Source of the DNA: CAYZTY01 sp964444665
GTDB lineage: Bacteria > Planctomycetota > Phycisphaerae > Sedimentisphaerales > CAYZTY01
Reading direction: 5' to 3'
Length of the DNA: 64,000 nt
Assembly (NCBI GenBank): GCA_964444665.1
Contig: CAYUIE010000005.1
Span: 124,001 to 188,000 of the forward strand
In this document: in pieces, positions 23,851 to 31,603 of the stretch
How the letters are laid out: every line of letters begins with the position of its first letter
How positions within the stretch are numbered: the first letter of the stretch is position 1
Notes under the pieces: generated by a model
The model's database searches: none
What the model was told of the DNA's origin: nothing
What the model saw: the letters and a program-made list of their open reading frames with translations, nothing else
Translations under genes and position numbers: made by a program

Positions 23851-25482
23851 ATGTTTAACGGTATATTTCAGATTCCCCGGCCGATTAATGAGCCGCTACT
23901 GGGCTATGCTCCGGGCAGCCCGGAAAAAGCGGAGCTAAAGGCCAAGCTCAAAGAGATGCTCGGCCGGCAGGTAGAAGTGCCAATGATAATCGACGGCAAG
24001 GAGGTGCGGAACGGCAAGCTGGCGGAAATGCACTGCCCGCACAACCACCGTCATATTTTAGGCAGCTATCACGAGGGTAACGCCCTGTACGTCGGCAAGG
24101 CGATTGACGCCGCCGAGAAGGCCCGGCACGAGTGGGGCCAGATGCCGTGGGACGCGCGGGCGATAGTGTTCCTCAAGGCGGCGGAGCTTCTGGCCGGCAA
24201 ATACCGCCAGACACTAAACGCAGCGACGATGCTCAATATGAGCAAAACGCCGCACCAGGCGGAGATAGATTCGGGAGGCGAGCTGATAGACTTCTGGCGG
24301 TTCAATCCTCATTTTATGCAGGAGGTTTACGGCGACCAGCCAATGTCCACGCCGGGTGTGTTGAATTATATGGAACACCGGCCGCTGGACGGATTTGTTC
24401 TTGCGATTACGCCGTTTAACTTCACCTCGATTGCGGGCAATCTTCCGACAGCGCCGGCGCTTATGGGTAATACGGTTGTGTGGAAGCCGGCCTCGGCGGC
24501 GGTGCTGCCGGCGTATTATATTATGAAAATCTTAGAGAAGGCGGGCCTGCCGCCGGGCGTTATAAATATGGTGCCGGGATCCGGGCCGGTTGTCGCCCCG
24601 CCGGCATTGAACGATGTAAGACTTGGAGGCATCCATTTTACCGGCAGCACATACGTCTTTTCGACTATCTGGCTGGCGATCGGCTCGGATATCCGCAAGT
24701 ATGTATCGTATCCGAGAATTGTGGGGGAGACCGGCGGCAAGAACTTTATCTTTGCGCACGAAAGCACCGATATCGAGGCATTGGTGGCGGCGCTGGTGCG
24801 AGGCTCATTCGAATACCAGGGTCAAAAATGCTCTGCAGCCTCGCGGGCATACATTCCGGATTCGATTTGGCCGAAGGTCAAGGAGCGCCTGCTGGCCGAG
24901 ATTGGCGATATAAAGATGGGCGACGTGACGGACTTTAGAACATTTATGGGCGCGGTTATAGACAAGAAGGCCTTCGAGACAATCAGCGGTTATATCGAGT
25001 ATGCCAAAAGTGCGGCGGATATGGAAATTCTTGTAGGCGGCGGCTGCGATGACTCGAAGGGCTACTTTGTCGAGCCAACCGTGGTGGAAAGCAAAGACCC
25101 GAAATCGAAGCTGATGGTAGAAGAGATATTCGGGCCGGTTATGACTGTTTATGTTTATCCGGAAGGCCAATATAACGAAACTCTGGAGCTATGTGACCAG
25201 ACCTCGCCATACGCGCTTACCGGCTCGATATTCGCACACGACCGGAATGCAATAGTCAAAGCAATGAATACGCTGCGACACGCGGCGGGTAATTTTTACG
25301 TGAATGATAAGCCCACCGGAGCGGTCGTGGCCCAGCAACCGTTCGGCGGTTCGCGGGCGTCGGGAACTAACGACAAGGCGGGAAGCTGGCTTAATCTCGA
25401 GAGGTGGGTCTCGCCGCGAGCAATTAAAGAAACGTTTTTGCCGTCGAGAAACTTCCGCTACCCATATATGCAGAAGGAATAA
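23851..25482 (+). CDS. pruA: L-glutamate gamma-semialdehyde (P5C) dehydrogenase
   Basis: NAD-dependent oxidation of glutamate semialdehyde (P5C) to glutamate, the second step of proline and arginine breakdown. The 543-residue product belongs to the stand-alone ALDH4 type, not the PutA fusion. It shows PFNFTSIAGNLPTAPALMGN (about 190-210), the catalytic Glu in VGETGGKNF (about 291-299), the nucleophile Cys in YQGQKCSAASRAY (about 322-334) and the C-terminal QQPFGGSRASGTNDKAG. The ribosome site is GGAGG, 8 bases before the ATG. It is monocistronic, with a TTGACT-like -35 at 23766 and a convergent bidirectional terminator at 25501-25535 shared with dnaK. proline dehydrogenase is not in the window. 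Confidence 0.95.
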   Translation: MFNGIFQIPRPINEPLLGYAPGSPEKAELKAKLKEMLGRQVEVPMIIDGKEVRNGKLAEMHCPHNHRHILGSYHEGNALYVGKAIDAAEKARHEWGQMPWDARAIVFLKAAELLAGKYRQTLNAATMLNMSKTPHQAEIDSGGELIDFWRFNPHFMQEVYGDQPMSTPGVLNYMEHRPLDGFVLAITPFNFTSIAGNLPTAPALMGNTVVWKPASAAVLPAYYIMKILEKAGLPPGVINMVPGSGPVVAPPALNDVRLGGIHFTGSTYVFSTIWLAIGSDIRKYVSYPRIVGETGGKNFIFAHESTDIEALVAALVRGSFEYQGQKCSAASRAYIPDSIWPKVKERLLAEIGDIKMGDVTDFRTFMGAVIDKKAFETISGYIEYAKSAADMEILVGGGCDDSKGYFVEPTVVESKDPKSKLMVEEIFGPVMTVYVYPEGQYNETLELCDQTSPYALTGSIFAHDRNAIVKAMNTLRHAAGNFYVNDKPTGAVVAQQPFGGSRASGTNDKAGSWLNLERWVSPRAIKETFLPSRNFRYPYMQKE

Positions 25483-25500
25483 AGAAACAACAGGTCAGAC

Positions 25501-25535
25501 AAAAGGGCTGCAAGCGTGCGCCTGCAGCCCTTTTT
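25501..25535. terminator. Bidirectional terminator between pruA and dnaK
   Basis: GGGCTGCA (25505-25512) pairs with TGCAGCCC (25523-25530), extended by GC pairs inside, with AAAA before and TTTTT after. It serves both convergent genes. Confidence 0.85.
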
Positions 25536-25566
25536 CTTATGGACAGGCTTCATAGAATTGCCGGTA

Positions 25567-27507
25567 CTACTCGTCTTTCGCTTCGAACTCGGCATCTATT
25601 ACGTCGTCACCACCTTTTCTCCTGACTTCTCCCTCGGGCGGCGGGGCTTGTTGGGGCTCCTGGGGTCCGGGCTGCTGCTGACCCGACGCGGCCTGCTTCT
25701 TCGCAGCTTCCTCATAAAGCACCTTACCAAGCTCCTGGCCGACATTGCCAAGATTTTCAATAGCCTTTTCGATGGCCTGGGGATTATCACCCTTCGCGGC
25801 TTCTTTAAGATTGCTGACGGCGTTCTCGACGTCGCCGCGAGTTTTGGCAGAGACTTTATCGCCGTGCTCTTTGAGGGTTTTCTCGGTTGAATAAATCAGC
25901 TGGTCGGCCTGGTTTTTCACATCAACGAGATGTCTTTTGAGTTTGTCTTCCTCGGCGTGCTCTTCGGCACCCTTTTTCATCTTTTCGACTTCCTCTTCGG
26001 TCAGGCCGGAGCTCGATTTGATTTCGATGGACTGCTGCTTGCCGGTGGCCAAATCCTTTGCCGAGACGTTCAGTATGCCGTTGGCGTCAATGTCAAAAGC
26101 AACCTCTATTTGAGGAATACCACGAGGGGCCGTGGGAATGCCGGCAAGCTGGAACCTGCCCAGCGTGCGGTTGTCCCTGGCGAATTCCCTTTCACCCTGC
26201 AGCACGTGGATGTCCACTGTCGTCTGGCTGTCGGCGGCGGTGGAGAATATCTCTTTTTTGCTGGTTGGGATTGTGGTGTTGCGTTCAATTAGTCTGGTCA
26301 GAACTCCGCCGAGGGTCTCGACGCCGAGAGACAATGGGGTTACGTCGAGCAGGAGAATATCCTTAACTCCCTCGTCGCCGGCGAGAACGGCGCCCTGAAT
26401 GGCGGCGCCGAGGGCGACGACTTCATCCGGGTTGAGACTTTTATTAGGCTCTTTGCCGAATATATCTTTTACTATCTCCTGTACCTTCGGGATTCTTGTG
26501 GAGCCACCGACGAGCAGGACCTCTGCGATATCTTTTCCACTCAGCTTTGCATCTTTGAGCGCACTGATGCAGGGATTTTTGAGTCTTTCGAGTACGGGCT
26601 CAACGAGGGACTCGAATTTACTTCGGGTTATTGTCATCTGCAGGTGCTTCGGCCCGGAGGCGTCGGCGGTGATGAAGGGCAGATTGACGGTGGCCTCGAG
26701 TTGTGTGCTTAATTCACACTTTGCTTTTTCGGCGGCCTCTTTGAGTCTTTGATGGGCCATCGGGTCCTGGCGAAGGTCGATACCTTCGGTCTTTTTAAAC
26801 TCGTCGCCGAGATGATTAATAAGCATTTCATCGAGGTCGTCACCGCCGAGATGTGTATCGCCGTTGGTACTTAAGACCTCAAAGACATTGTCGCCGATAT
26901 CGAGCGTTGAGATATCGAATGTTCCACCGCCGAAATCGAAGACGGCGATTTTCTCGTTCTTTTTCTTTTCAAGGCCGTAGGCCAGGGCGGCCGCGGTTGG
27001 CTCGTTTATTATTCTTGCGACTTTCAGGCCTGCGATTGTGCCGGCGTCCTTTGTTGCCTGGCGCTGGGAATCATTGAAATATGCCGGCACGGTGATGACC
27101 GCCTGCTCGATAGTTTCCCCGAGGTAATCTTCGGCGGTTTTTTTCAGGTCCTGCAGAATCATAGCGGATACTTCGGGGGGCGTGTATTGCTTGCCGCGGC
27201 TTTCCACCTTGACCAGCTCCTCAGAGCCGCCAACCACTTTATAAGGCACGAGCTTTTCCTCTGCGCTGACTTCCATATGCCGCCGGCCCATAAAACGCTT
27301 GATTGAGAATATGGTGTTTGTCGGATTCGTTACCTGCTGGTGGCGCGCGATCTGGCCGACGAGCCTTTCGCCCTTGTCGGTAAAGCCCACCACCGAAGGG
27401 GTCAGTCTCGAACCTGAAGAATTAATCAGCACCTTTGGCGCCGAGCCTTCCATCACGGCAACGACCGAATTGGTGGTCCCTAAATCTATTCCAATAATCT
27501 TGGCCAT
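25567..27507 (-). CDS. dnaK: Molecular chaperone DnaK (Hsp70)
   Basis: ATP-driven chaperone that binds hydrophobic peptide stretches with DnaJ and GrpE. The 646 residues show IGIDLGTTNSVVAVMEG at the N-terminus, the ATPase motifs IINEPTAAALAYG and FDFGGGTFDIS, and VLLVGGSTRIPKVQ. The substrate domain begins around 390 (DVTPLSLGVET). A lid and a Gln/Pro-rich linker (QQQPGPQEPQQAPPPEGE) precede the end DVIDAEFEAKDE. The last gene-end residues resemble the GrpE/DnaJ-interacting acidic tail. It stands alone on the minus strand; dnaJ, grpE and hrcA are absent nearby, and no CIRCE element is visible in its 166-bp upstream gap. Confidence 0.98.
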   Translation of the reverse strand: MAKIIGIDLGTTNSVVAVMEGSAPKVLINSSGSRLTPSVVGFTDKGERLVGQIARHQQVTNPTNTIFSIKRFMGRRHMEVSAEEKLVPYKVVGGSEELVKVESRGKQYTPPEVSAMILQDLKKTAEDYLGETIEQAVITVPAYFNDSQRQATKDAGTIAGLKVARIINEPTAAALAYGLEKKKNEKIAVFDFGGGTFDISTLDIGDNVFEVLSTNGDTHLGGDDLDEMLINHLGDEFKKTEGIDLRQDPMAHQRLKEAAEKAKCELSTQLEATVNLPFITADASGPKHLQMTITRSKFESLVEPVLERLKNPCISALKDAKLSGKDIAEVLLVGGSTRIPKVQEIVKDIFGKEPNKSLNPDEVVALGAAIQGAVLAGDEGVKDILLLDVTPLSLGVETLGGVLTRLIERNTTIPTSKKEIFSTAADSQTTVDIHVLQGEREFARDNRTLGRFQLAGIPTAPRGIPQIEVAFDIDANGILNVSAKDLATGKQQSIEIKSSSGLTEEEVEKMKKGAEEHAEEDKLKRHLVDVKNQADQLIYSTEKTLKEHGDKVSAKTRGDVENAVSNLKEAAKGDNPQAIEKAIENLGNVGQELGKVLYEEAAKKQAASGQQQPGPQEPQQAPPPEGEVRRKGGDDVIDAEFEAKDE

Positions 27508-27673
27508 AATTTGAGCTCCTAAAAGGCTAAGTTACAGTGTTTATTTTGTGAATATAAATGTGCAAAGGGTGTGCCAAAGCGCATAAAAACTGCAAGTTCT
27601 TGTTGTTGAATAAGTTACAGAGCCGGCTTCAGGCGATGTATGCCATTTTGGCAGAAGCTGGGTGCAGGAAATT

Positions 27674-28729
27674 TCAGTTTTTGTTCAGGCGGGAGCGGAT
27701 AATCTCGGCTCTGAGACGGTCCCGGCCGGCCGGCTCGAGTTTTTTGCCGGAATTGAGCTGCAGGTGAGCCGGCTGAGTCAACATAAACAACTCATTTATC
27801 ACCGGAATGGAAACGCCGGAGACCCTCTTCATATTCACTCCCATACGTAGATGACTGAGCAGAAACAAGGCCTCCTGGGAACTTATCATATGGGCGCTTT
27901 TCAAAAGGCCGACGGCGCGGGAAGTCTTATCCTCAAGCAAGTCGGGCTGCCTTACCAGCAGCTGGTCTCTGGCAAGGTTTTCATACTCCACGATTTTCGG
28001 TATGATGGAATTTGTAAATTCATCGACGATCTCAAGCTCAGAGAGGCCGAGTGTTACCTGGTTTGAGAGTTGATAAAAGTCGCCGATGGCCTCGGTTCCC
28101 TCACCGAACAGACCTCTGACGGCCAAATTCATACTTTTTGCGGCGTTGAAGAACTTCTCAATCTGGCCTGCCATTCGCAGCGCCGGCAGGTGCAACATTA
28201 CAGAAATCCTTATTCCCGTCCCCACGTTTGTCGGGCAGGCGGTCAGATAACCATAGCGAGAGTGGTAGGCATAATCCACTTTCTGCTCAATCATATCATC
28301 TATTTCGCTGATTTGCTCCCAGCATTCTCGAAGCTGCAGGCCAGCCTTGAAGACCTGCATTCTGAGATGGTCCTCTTCATTTATCATAGCAGTAAAGAAT
28401 TCTCTGTTGGCGATTACGACTCCTCTGGGACCTTTAGCTTTCGCGTGATGTCGGCTGATAAGATGTCTTTCTACGAGCAAGTCCTTATCAAGGCCCGGGG
28501 CTTTATCGATACCGACGTAGAAAACCTCATCACCGAGGTCCAGGGCCATAATCGCGGCTTTTAGTTTTTCAAGTATCTGGGTCTTCTGGGGGGCGGTGCA
28601 GCGAGAGAGAAACTGAAAGCCGGCAAGATTTCTGGCCAAACGTACTCGGGAAGAAATTACGACATCCGCCATAGGTCCTGAGCCGCCAAACCATTCGCTC
28701 GTACGGGAACTAATCTCATTAAGTTTCAT
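27674..28729 (-). CDS. mcsB: Protein-arginine kinase McsB
   Basis: Phosphorylates arginine side chains, in Firmicutes marking proteins for ClpCP. The 351-residue protein has the guanido-kinase catalytic domain: VVISSRVRLARNLAGFQF (about 24-41), then LVERHLISRHHA (about 80-91), then CPTNVGTGIRISVMLHLPAL (about 166-185, with the active-site Cys) and LFGEGTEAIGDFYQLSNQ (about 200-217), where the nucleotide is held. The C-terminal domain follows. It has 72 bp to mcsA upstream on the same strand, so mcsA-mcsB form an operon. clpC and ctsR, the usual partners, are not in the window. Confidence 0.94.
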   Translation of the reverse strand: MKLNEISSRTSEWFGGSGPMADVVISSRVRLARNLAGFQFLSRCTAPQKTQILEKLKAAIMALDLGDEVFYVGIDKAPGLDKDLLVERHLISRHHAKAKGPRGVVIANREFFTAMINEEDHLRMQVFKAGLQLRECWEQISEIDDMIEQKVDYAYHSRYGYLTACPTNVGTGIRISVMLHLPALRMAGQIEKFFNAAKSMNLAVRGLFGEGTEAIGDFYQLSNQVTLGLSELEIVDEFTNSIIPKIVEYENLARDQLLVRQPDLLEDKTSRAVGLLKSAHMISSQEALFLLSHLRMGVNMKRVSGVSIPVINELFMLTQPAHLQLNSGKKLEPAGRDRLRAEIIRSRLNKN

Positions 28730-28800
28730 CGAAAGCGCCCATCTTTTTGAATTGTGGTACTGTGAATTCAGTTAACCACAAAAAGTTTTTCGTTTTTTAG

Positions 28801-29304
28801 TTATTTTTCAGCTTCGAGCAGTTTACTTATCCTGTCACGCAATTTGGCGGCGGCTTCGTAATTCTCCTCCCGCACCGCGGTCTGAAGCTCTCGTCTTAAC
28901 ACCAACAGCTTTGTTTGCTTTTTAGTTTGTTTGGAAGCCTTGGATGGCACTTTGCCGCAATGAGCATTACCGCCCTCATGAGAGTTCTGAATTATCGGCC
29001 GAATGTAATCCTCGAAGACATCGTAGTCGGCCGGACAACCTAAAAGGCTGTTTTTACGAAACTCTCGCAGGGTTATGCCGCAGTGGGGACAGCTTCGTTT
29101 AGCAGCATCGGCAGAAGCCGGTTCGGACTGCGCCTGTGCCGAAAGCAGGGTGCTAAGCAGCTCGTTAAGCGGTATCTGTGTCTTGACGGTAAGACCCTGT
29201 TTCTGGGCACAAACCTCGCACAAGTGCGTTTCGCGGCGATGCCCTTCCGTAATCTCGGTCAGGTGAATAGTGGCTACATTGTTTTTACAGATCTGACATT
29301 GCAT
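28801..29304 (-). CDS. mcsA: McsA-type zinc-finger/UVR activator of McsB
   Basis: A 167-residue partner and activator of the McsB kinase. It has an N-terminal Cys-zinc motif (MQCQICKNNVATIHLTEI with CEVCAQKQG), a second CPHCG and CPADYDVFEDY, and a C-terminal UVR motif (LRRELQTAVREENYEAAAKLRDRISKL). The layout is exactly that of McsA. I placed the start at the ATG at 29304, where the zinc motif begins, rather than 12 codons upstream. It is first in the operon with mcsB. Confidence 0.9.
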   Translation of the reverse strand: MQCQICKNNVATIHLTEITEGHRRETHLCEVCAQKQGLTVKTQIPLNELLSTLLSAQAQSEPASADAAKRSCPHCGITLREFRKNSLLGCPADYDVFEDYIRPIIQNSHEGGNAHCGKVPSKASKQTKKQTKLLVLRRELQTAVREENYEAAAKLRDRISKLLEAEK

Positions 29305-29454
29305 ATAAGCGACCGTCAAACATATTCTTGCTTTTATCAACCATACATCAATACATTATTGTCAAACTGACCGAACTACTGCACTTCAGATTCGCCCATT
29401 ATCCTTCTTTCGATGCTAAAAAGCAAATCCGCCAAATTCCAAACCTCCGGGTCG

Positions 29455-29820
29455 CTATTTGCTATATTCTGCGGTGCAGTTCGGCGCTTCGGTAACACGT
29501 ACGTATTTCAGCTCAACATTGCTCGGTAATAATTCGGCCAATTTATCGTATAAATATCTGGCTACGTTTTCGGCAGAAGCATTGACACGGTCGAAACAGT
29601 TGGTTTCTTCCAGCTGAACATTTTCAAAGACTGCCAGAGTCTGGTCAATGATTGTCTTAAGATGGCCAAAGTCCATAACAAGGCCCATTTCGTTAAGTTT
29701 CTGAGAGCAGACGGCAACAACCAAGACCCAACTATGAGAATGTAACGGCTCTTTTGAACCGTCAGGCAAAGTCAACTGATGCGAGGCGTTAAACGTCGTT
29801 TCGATGCTAATCGTGAACAT
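29455..29820 (-). CDS. queD: 6-carboxy-tetrahydropterin synthase QueD
   Basis: Converts dihydroneopterin triphosphate to 6-carboxy-tetrahydropterin, an early queuosine-precursor step. The 121-residue protein has the zinc ligands (ASHQL with one His, HSHSWVL with two) and the catalytic features of the PTPS/QueD family, with the late VTEAPNCTAEY containing the conserved Glu. The family also contains genuine 6-pyruvoyl-tetrahydropterin synthases. Co-occurrence of queE, queC and queF in this window favours QueD. It sits 16 kb from the other que genes, between mcsA and coaD on the same strand. Confidence 0.85.
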   Translation of the reverse strand: MFTISIETTFNASHQLTLPDGSKEPLHSHSWVLVVAVCSQKLNEMGLVMDFGHLKTIIDQTLAVFENVQLEETNCFDRVNASAENVARYLYDKLAELLPSNVELKYVRVTEAPNCTAEYSK

Positions 29821-29877
29821 AGCAGGGCTCCGGATAGAGTCAGACGGCCGCGACAGTAAAATATTATTTAACGTTTA

Positions 29878-30396
29878 TTATTCACTTTTTCCGGCCAGTC
29901 GTTTTTTAAGGTATTCATAAACAGGCCGTGGAATCAAGCTTGAAACATTGCCTCCCAGGCCGGCTACTTCTCGAATCAAAGTAGAGCTTACAAAACCATA
30001 TTGCTCCGAGGTCATAATGAAGACCGTTTCTATGCCGGCCACGGCGCGATTGGTCATAGCAAGCTGAAATTCATACTGGACATCCGTCAGATTTCGCAGG
30101 CCGCGCAGGATAACGTCGGCTTTTCTTTTTACAGCAAAATCGACTGTCAGGCCTTCAAAACTTTCCACCGCGACATTCGGCATTTCGGCCACCAGCTCTT
30201 TTATCATTTTCACCCGCTCGTCCGGTGTGAAAAGCTGCTCTTTCAAAGGGCTGCAGCCGACGGCGATAATCAATTCGTCGAAAAGCTTTGTGCCGCGCCT
30301 TACCACGTCAAGATGGCCGTTGGTGATCGGGTCAAATGTGCCTGGAAAGATGGCTCGTATAAACCTGGATTCCACCAGTTTACCTGCCTTTCGCAA
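29878..30396 (-). CDS. coaD: Phosphopantetheine adenylyltransferase
   Basis: Fourth step of coenzyme A synthesis: 4'-phosphopantetheine plus ATP gives dephospho-CoA. The family motif GTFDPITNGHLD (nucleotidyltransferase T/HxGH) is at about 19-30, and the closing YGFVSSTLIREVA at about 133-145. Central features VILRGLRNLTDVQYEFQLAMTNR match CoaD strongly. The 172-residue frame includes about 12 residues before the first core strand; the start could be a few codons later (GTG at VESRF). It lies 57 bp upstream of queD on the same strand. Confidence 0.94.
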   Translation of the reverse strand: MRKAGKLVESRFIRAIFPGTFDPITNGHLDVVRRGTKLFDELIIAVGCSPLKEQLFTPDERVKMIKELVAEMPNVAVESFEGLTVDFAVKRKADVILRGLRNLTDVQYEFQLAMTNRAVAGIETVFIMTSEQYGFVSSTLIREVAGLGGNVSSLIPRPVYEYLKKRLAGKSE

Positions 30397-31004
30397 AGAC
30401 CGGGTTTTTAGACTGATGCGTATAATAAAACTGTTAAACTACCGCCGACTGTACCCAATTATAGCAAAAATTAAAGCTGGGTCAATCCCGACTTGCTCGC
30501 CTCGGCGAAGCCAAAGGCGAAGCCGGGTCGGGATGATGACAAAGGGGCTGTCAGCCGATTTAAACGCCGGACGGGGCTTATTTAATCAAGAAAAAGGTCT
30601 CAAAAATCGTGAAGGAAAATGACGTTTTGCAGATTTGTTATATTAAATTAATCGGGCTTTCAACTTTTCACAGGCTGTTGTTAGGATGTGAGCCTACAAT
30701 TGACTGTATATTTGCCTTAATTTGAATAATTTCAGCCGTTTAGTCAATCCGGTTTTACTCACAATTACCAGCAGGGGCCTGTCGGCAAGGCGGGATAGAG
30801 TGTCATAGAACAACGTAGAATGATATAAGACAATGATACGACAGTTTAGTCAGTCCTCTAATAAGCAAGGGGGATGCGATTTTTTGTGGAAAAAGTTTCA
30901 TTAATGTTGCTGGCAGTGGCCGATATTTCTATAGTATCCCTAAGGAAAATATTTAAAGCTGTTAATTAAGATAAAAGACGGCTTGAGCCTGAGAGAGCCA
31001 GGGA
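30397..31004. other. Spacer between coaD and the amidase-fold gene
   Basis: No gene is visible. The region 30480-30535 is a long imperfect palindrome: 'tcccgac' and 'gtcggga' arms around 'cttgctcgcctcggcgaagcc', related to dispersed repeats at 57.97 kb. The rest holds nothing I can name. The last 100 bases are A/T-rich and probably carry the promoter of the next gene. Confidence 0.5.
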
Positions 31005-31556
31005 ATGGTGAACCAGCCAAGAACCGCAAAGGTGTTGTTTTCACTTGTTGTTTCGATGACAATAGGGGCGGCAGTGCTATTGGCACTTGAAAAACGACCT
31101 CTACCGCCGGGTGCCTTCAGCCTCGCCAGTTACACACGCCTGGGTTCAGTAGGAGAAACAATCGAAACTTACGGACCTGTCTCGCCGAATCGATGGCAGT
31201 GTGTAGAGGTGTTTTATAGCAATACGACCGGGGGCAATATAGGGCAGATTGCCTCGCTGAACGGATTGAGAGATTCCGAAGACGTTAATCTGCATTTTCT
31301 GATATGTAACGGGTACGGTGGTCAGGACGGCCAAATACAAACAAGCCAGAAATGGATGAGACAATGGTCCTGTGTGCCGGGTGGAAATTGGTACGGCAGC
31401 AGCAAGACCATTAGAGTGTGCTTGATTGCGGACGGTGGAACGAACCTGCCGAGCGAATTCCAAATAAAGCGGACAAACCTGTTACTTGAGGCACTTTGTA
31501 TAAAATTCAGCATTCCCGCAGATCAGGTTATTTATCCAGCCGATTGGCAATTGTAG
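31005..31556 (+). CDS. Membrane-anchored PGRP/amidase-2-fold protein lacking expected zinc ligands
   Basis: A 183-residue protein with an N-terminal membrane anchor (about 9-28) and a domain that follows the plan of peptidoglycan-recognition/N-acetylmuramoyl-alanine amidases of planctomycetes. LHFLICNGYGGQDGQIQTSQKWMRQWSC matches the usual 'HFVIGNG..GDGEI....RW..Q' block, and IRVCLIADGG matches 'IGICLVG'. Then FQIKRTNLLLEALCIKFSIPADQVIYP fits the helix that ends the fold. At the place where active enzymes have 'VVHHS' this protein has VEVFYS, and the second His-bearing 'GAH....N' reads SCVPGGN. The expected zinc ligands are therefore missing. It is probably a binding protein or pseudo-enzyme. 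Confidence 0.6.
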   Translation: MVNQPRTAKVLFSLVVSMTIGAAVLLALEKRPLPPGAFSLASYTRLGSVGETIETYGPVSPNRWQCVEVFYSNTTGGNIGQIASLNGLRDSEDVNLHFLICNGYGGQDGQIQTSQKWMRQWSCVPGGNWYGSSKTIRVCLIADGGTNLPSEFQIKRTNLLLEALCIKFSIPADQVIYPADWQL

Positions 31557-31603
31557 AAAAGCTTCTCTTCGGGATTATCTTAATTGTCGAATTTTTTGTG
31601 CGC

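Noticed and set aside
24480..24938. 152-codon frame inside pruA
   Set aside because: A shadow frame of a well-supported enzyme, caused by G/C-rich codons.
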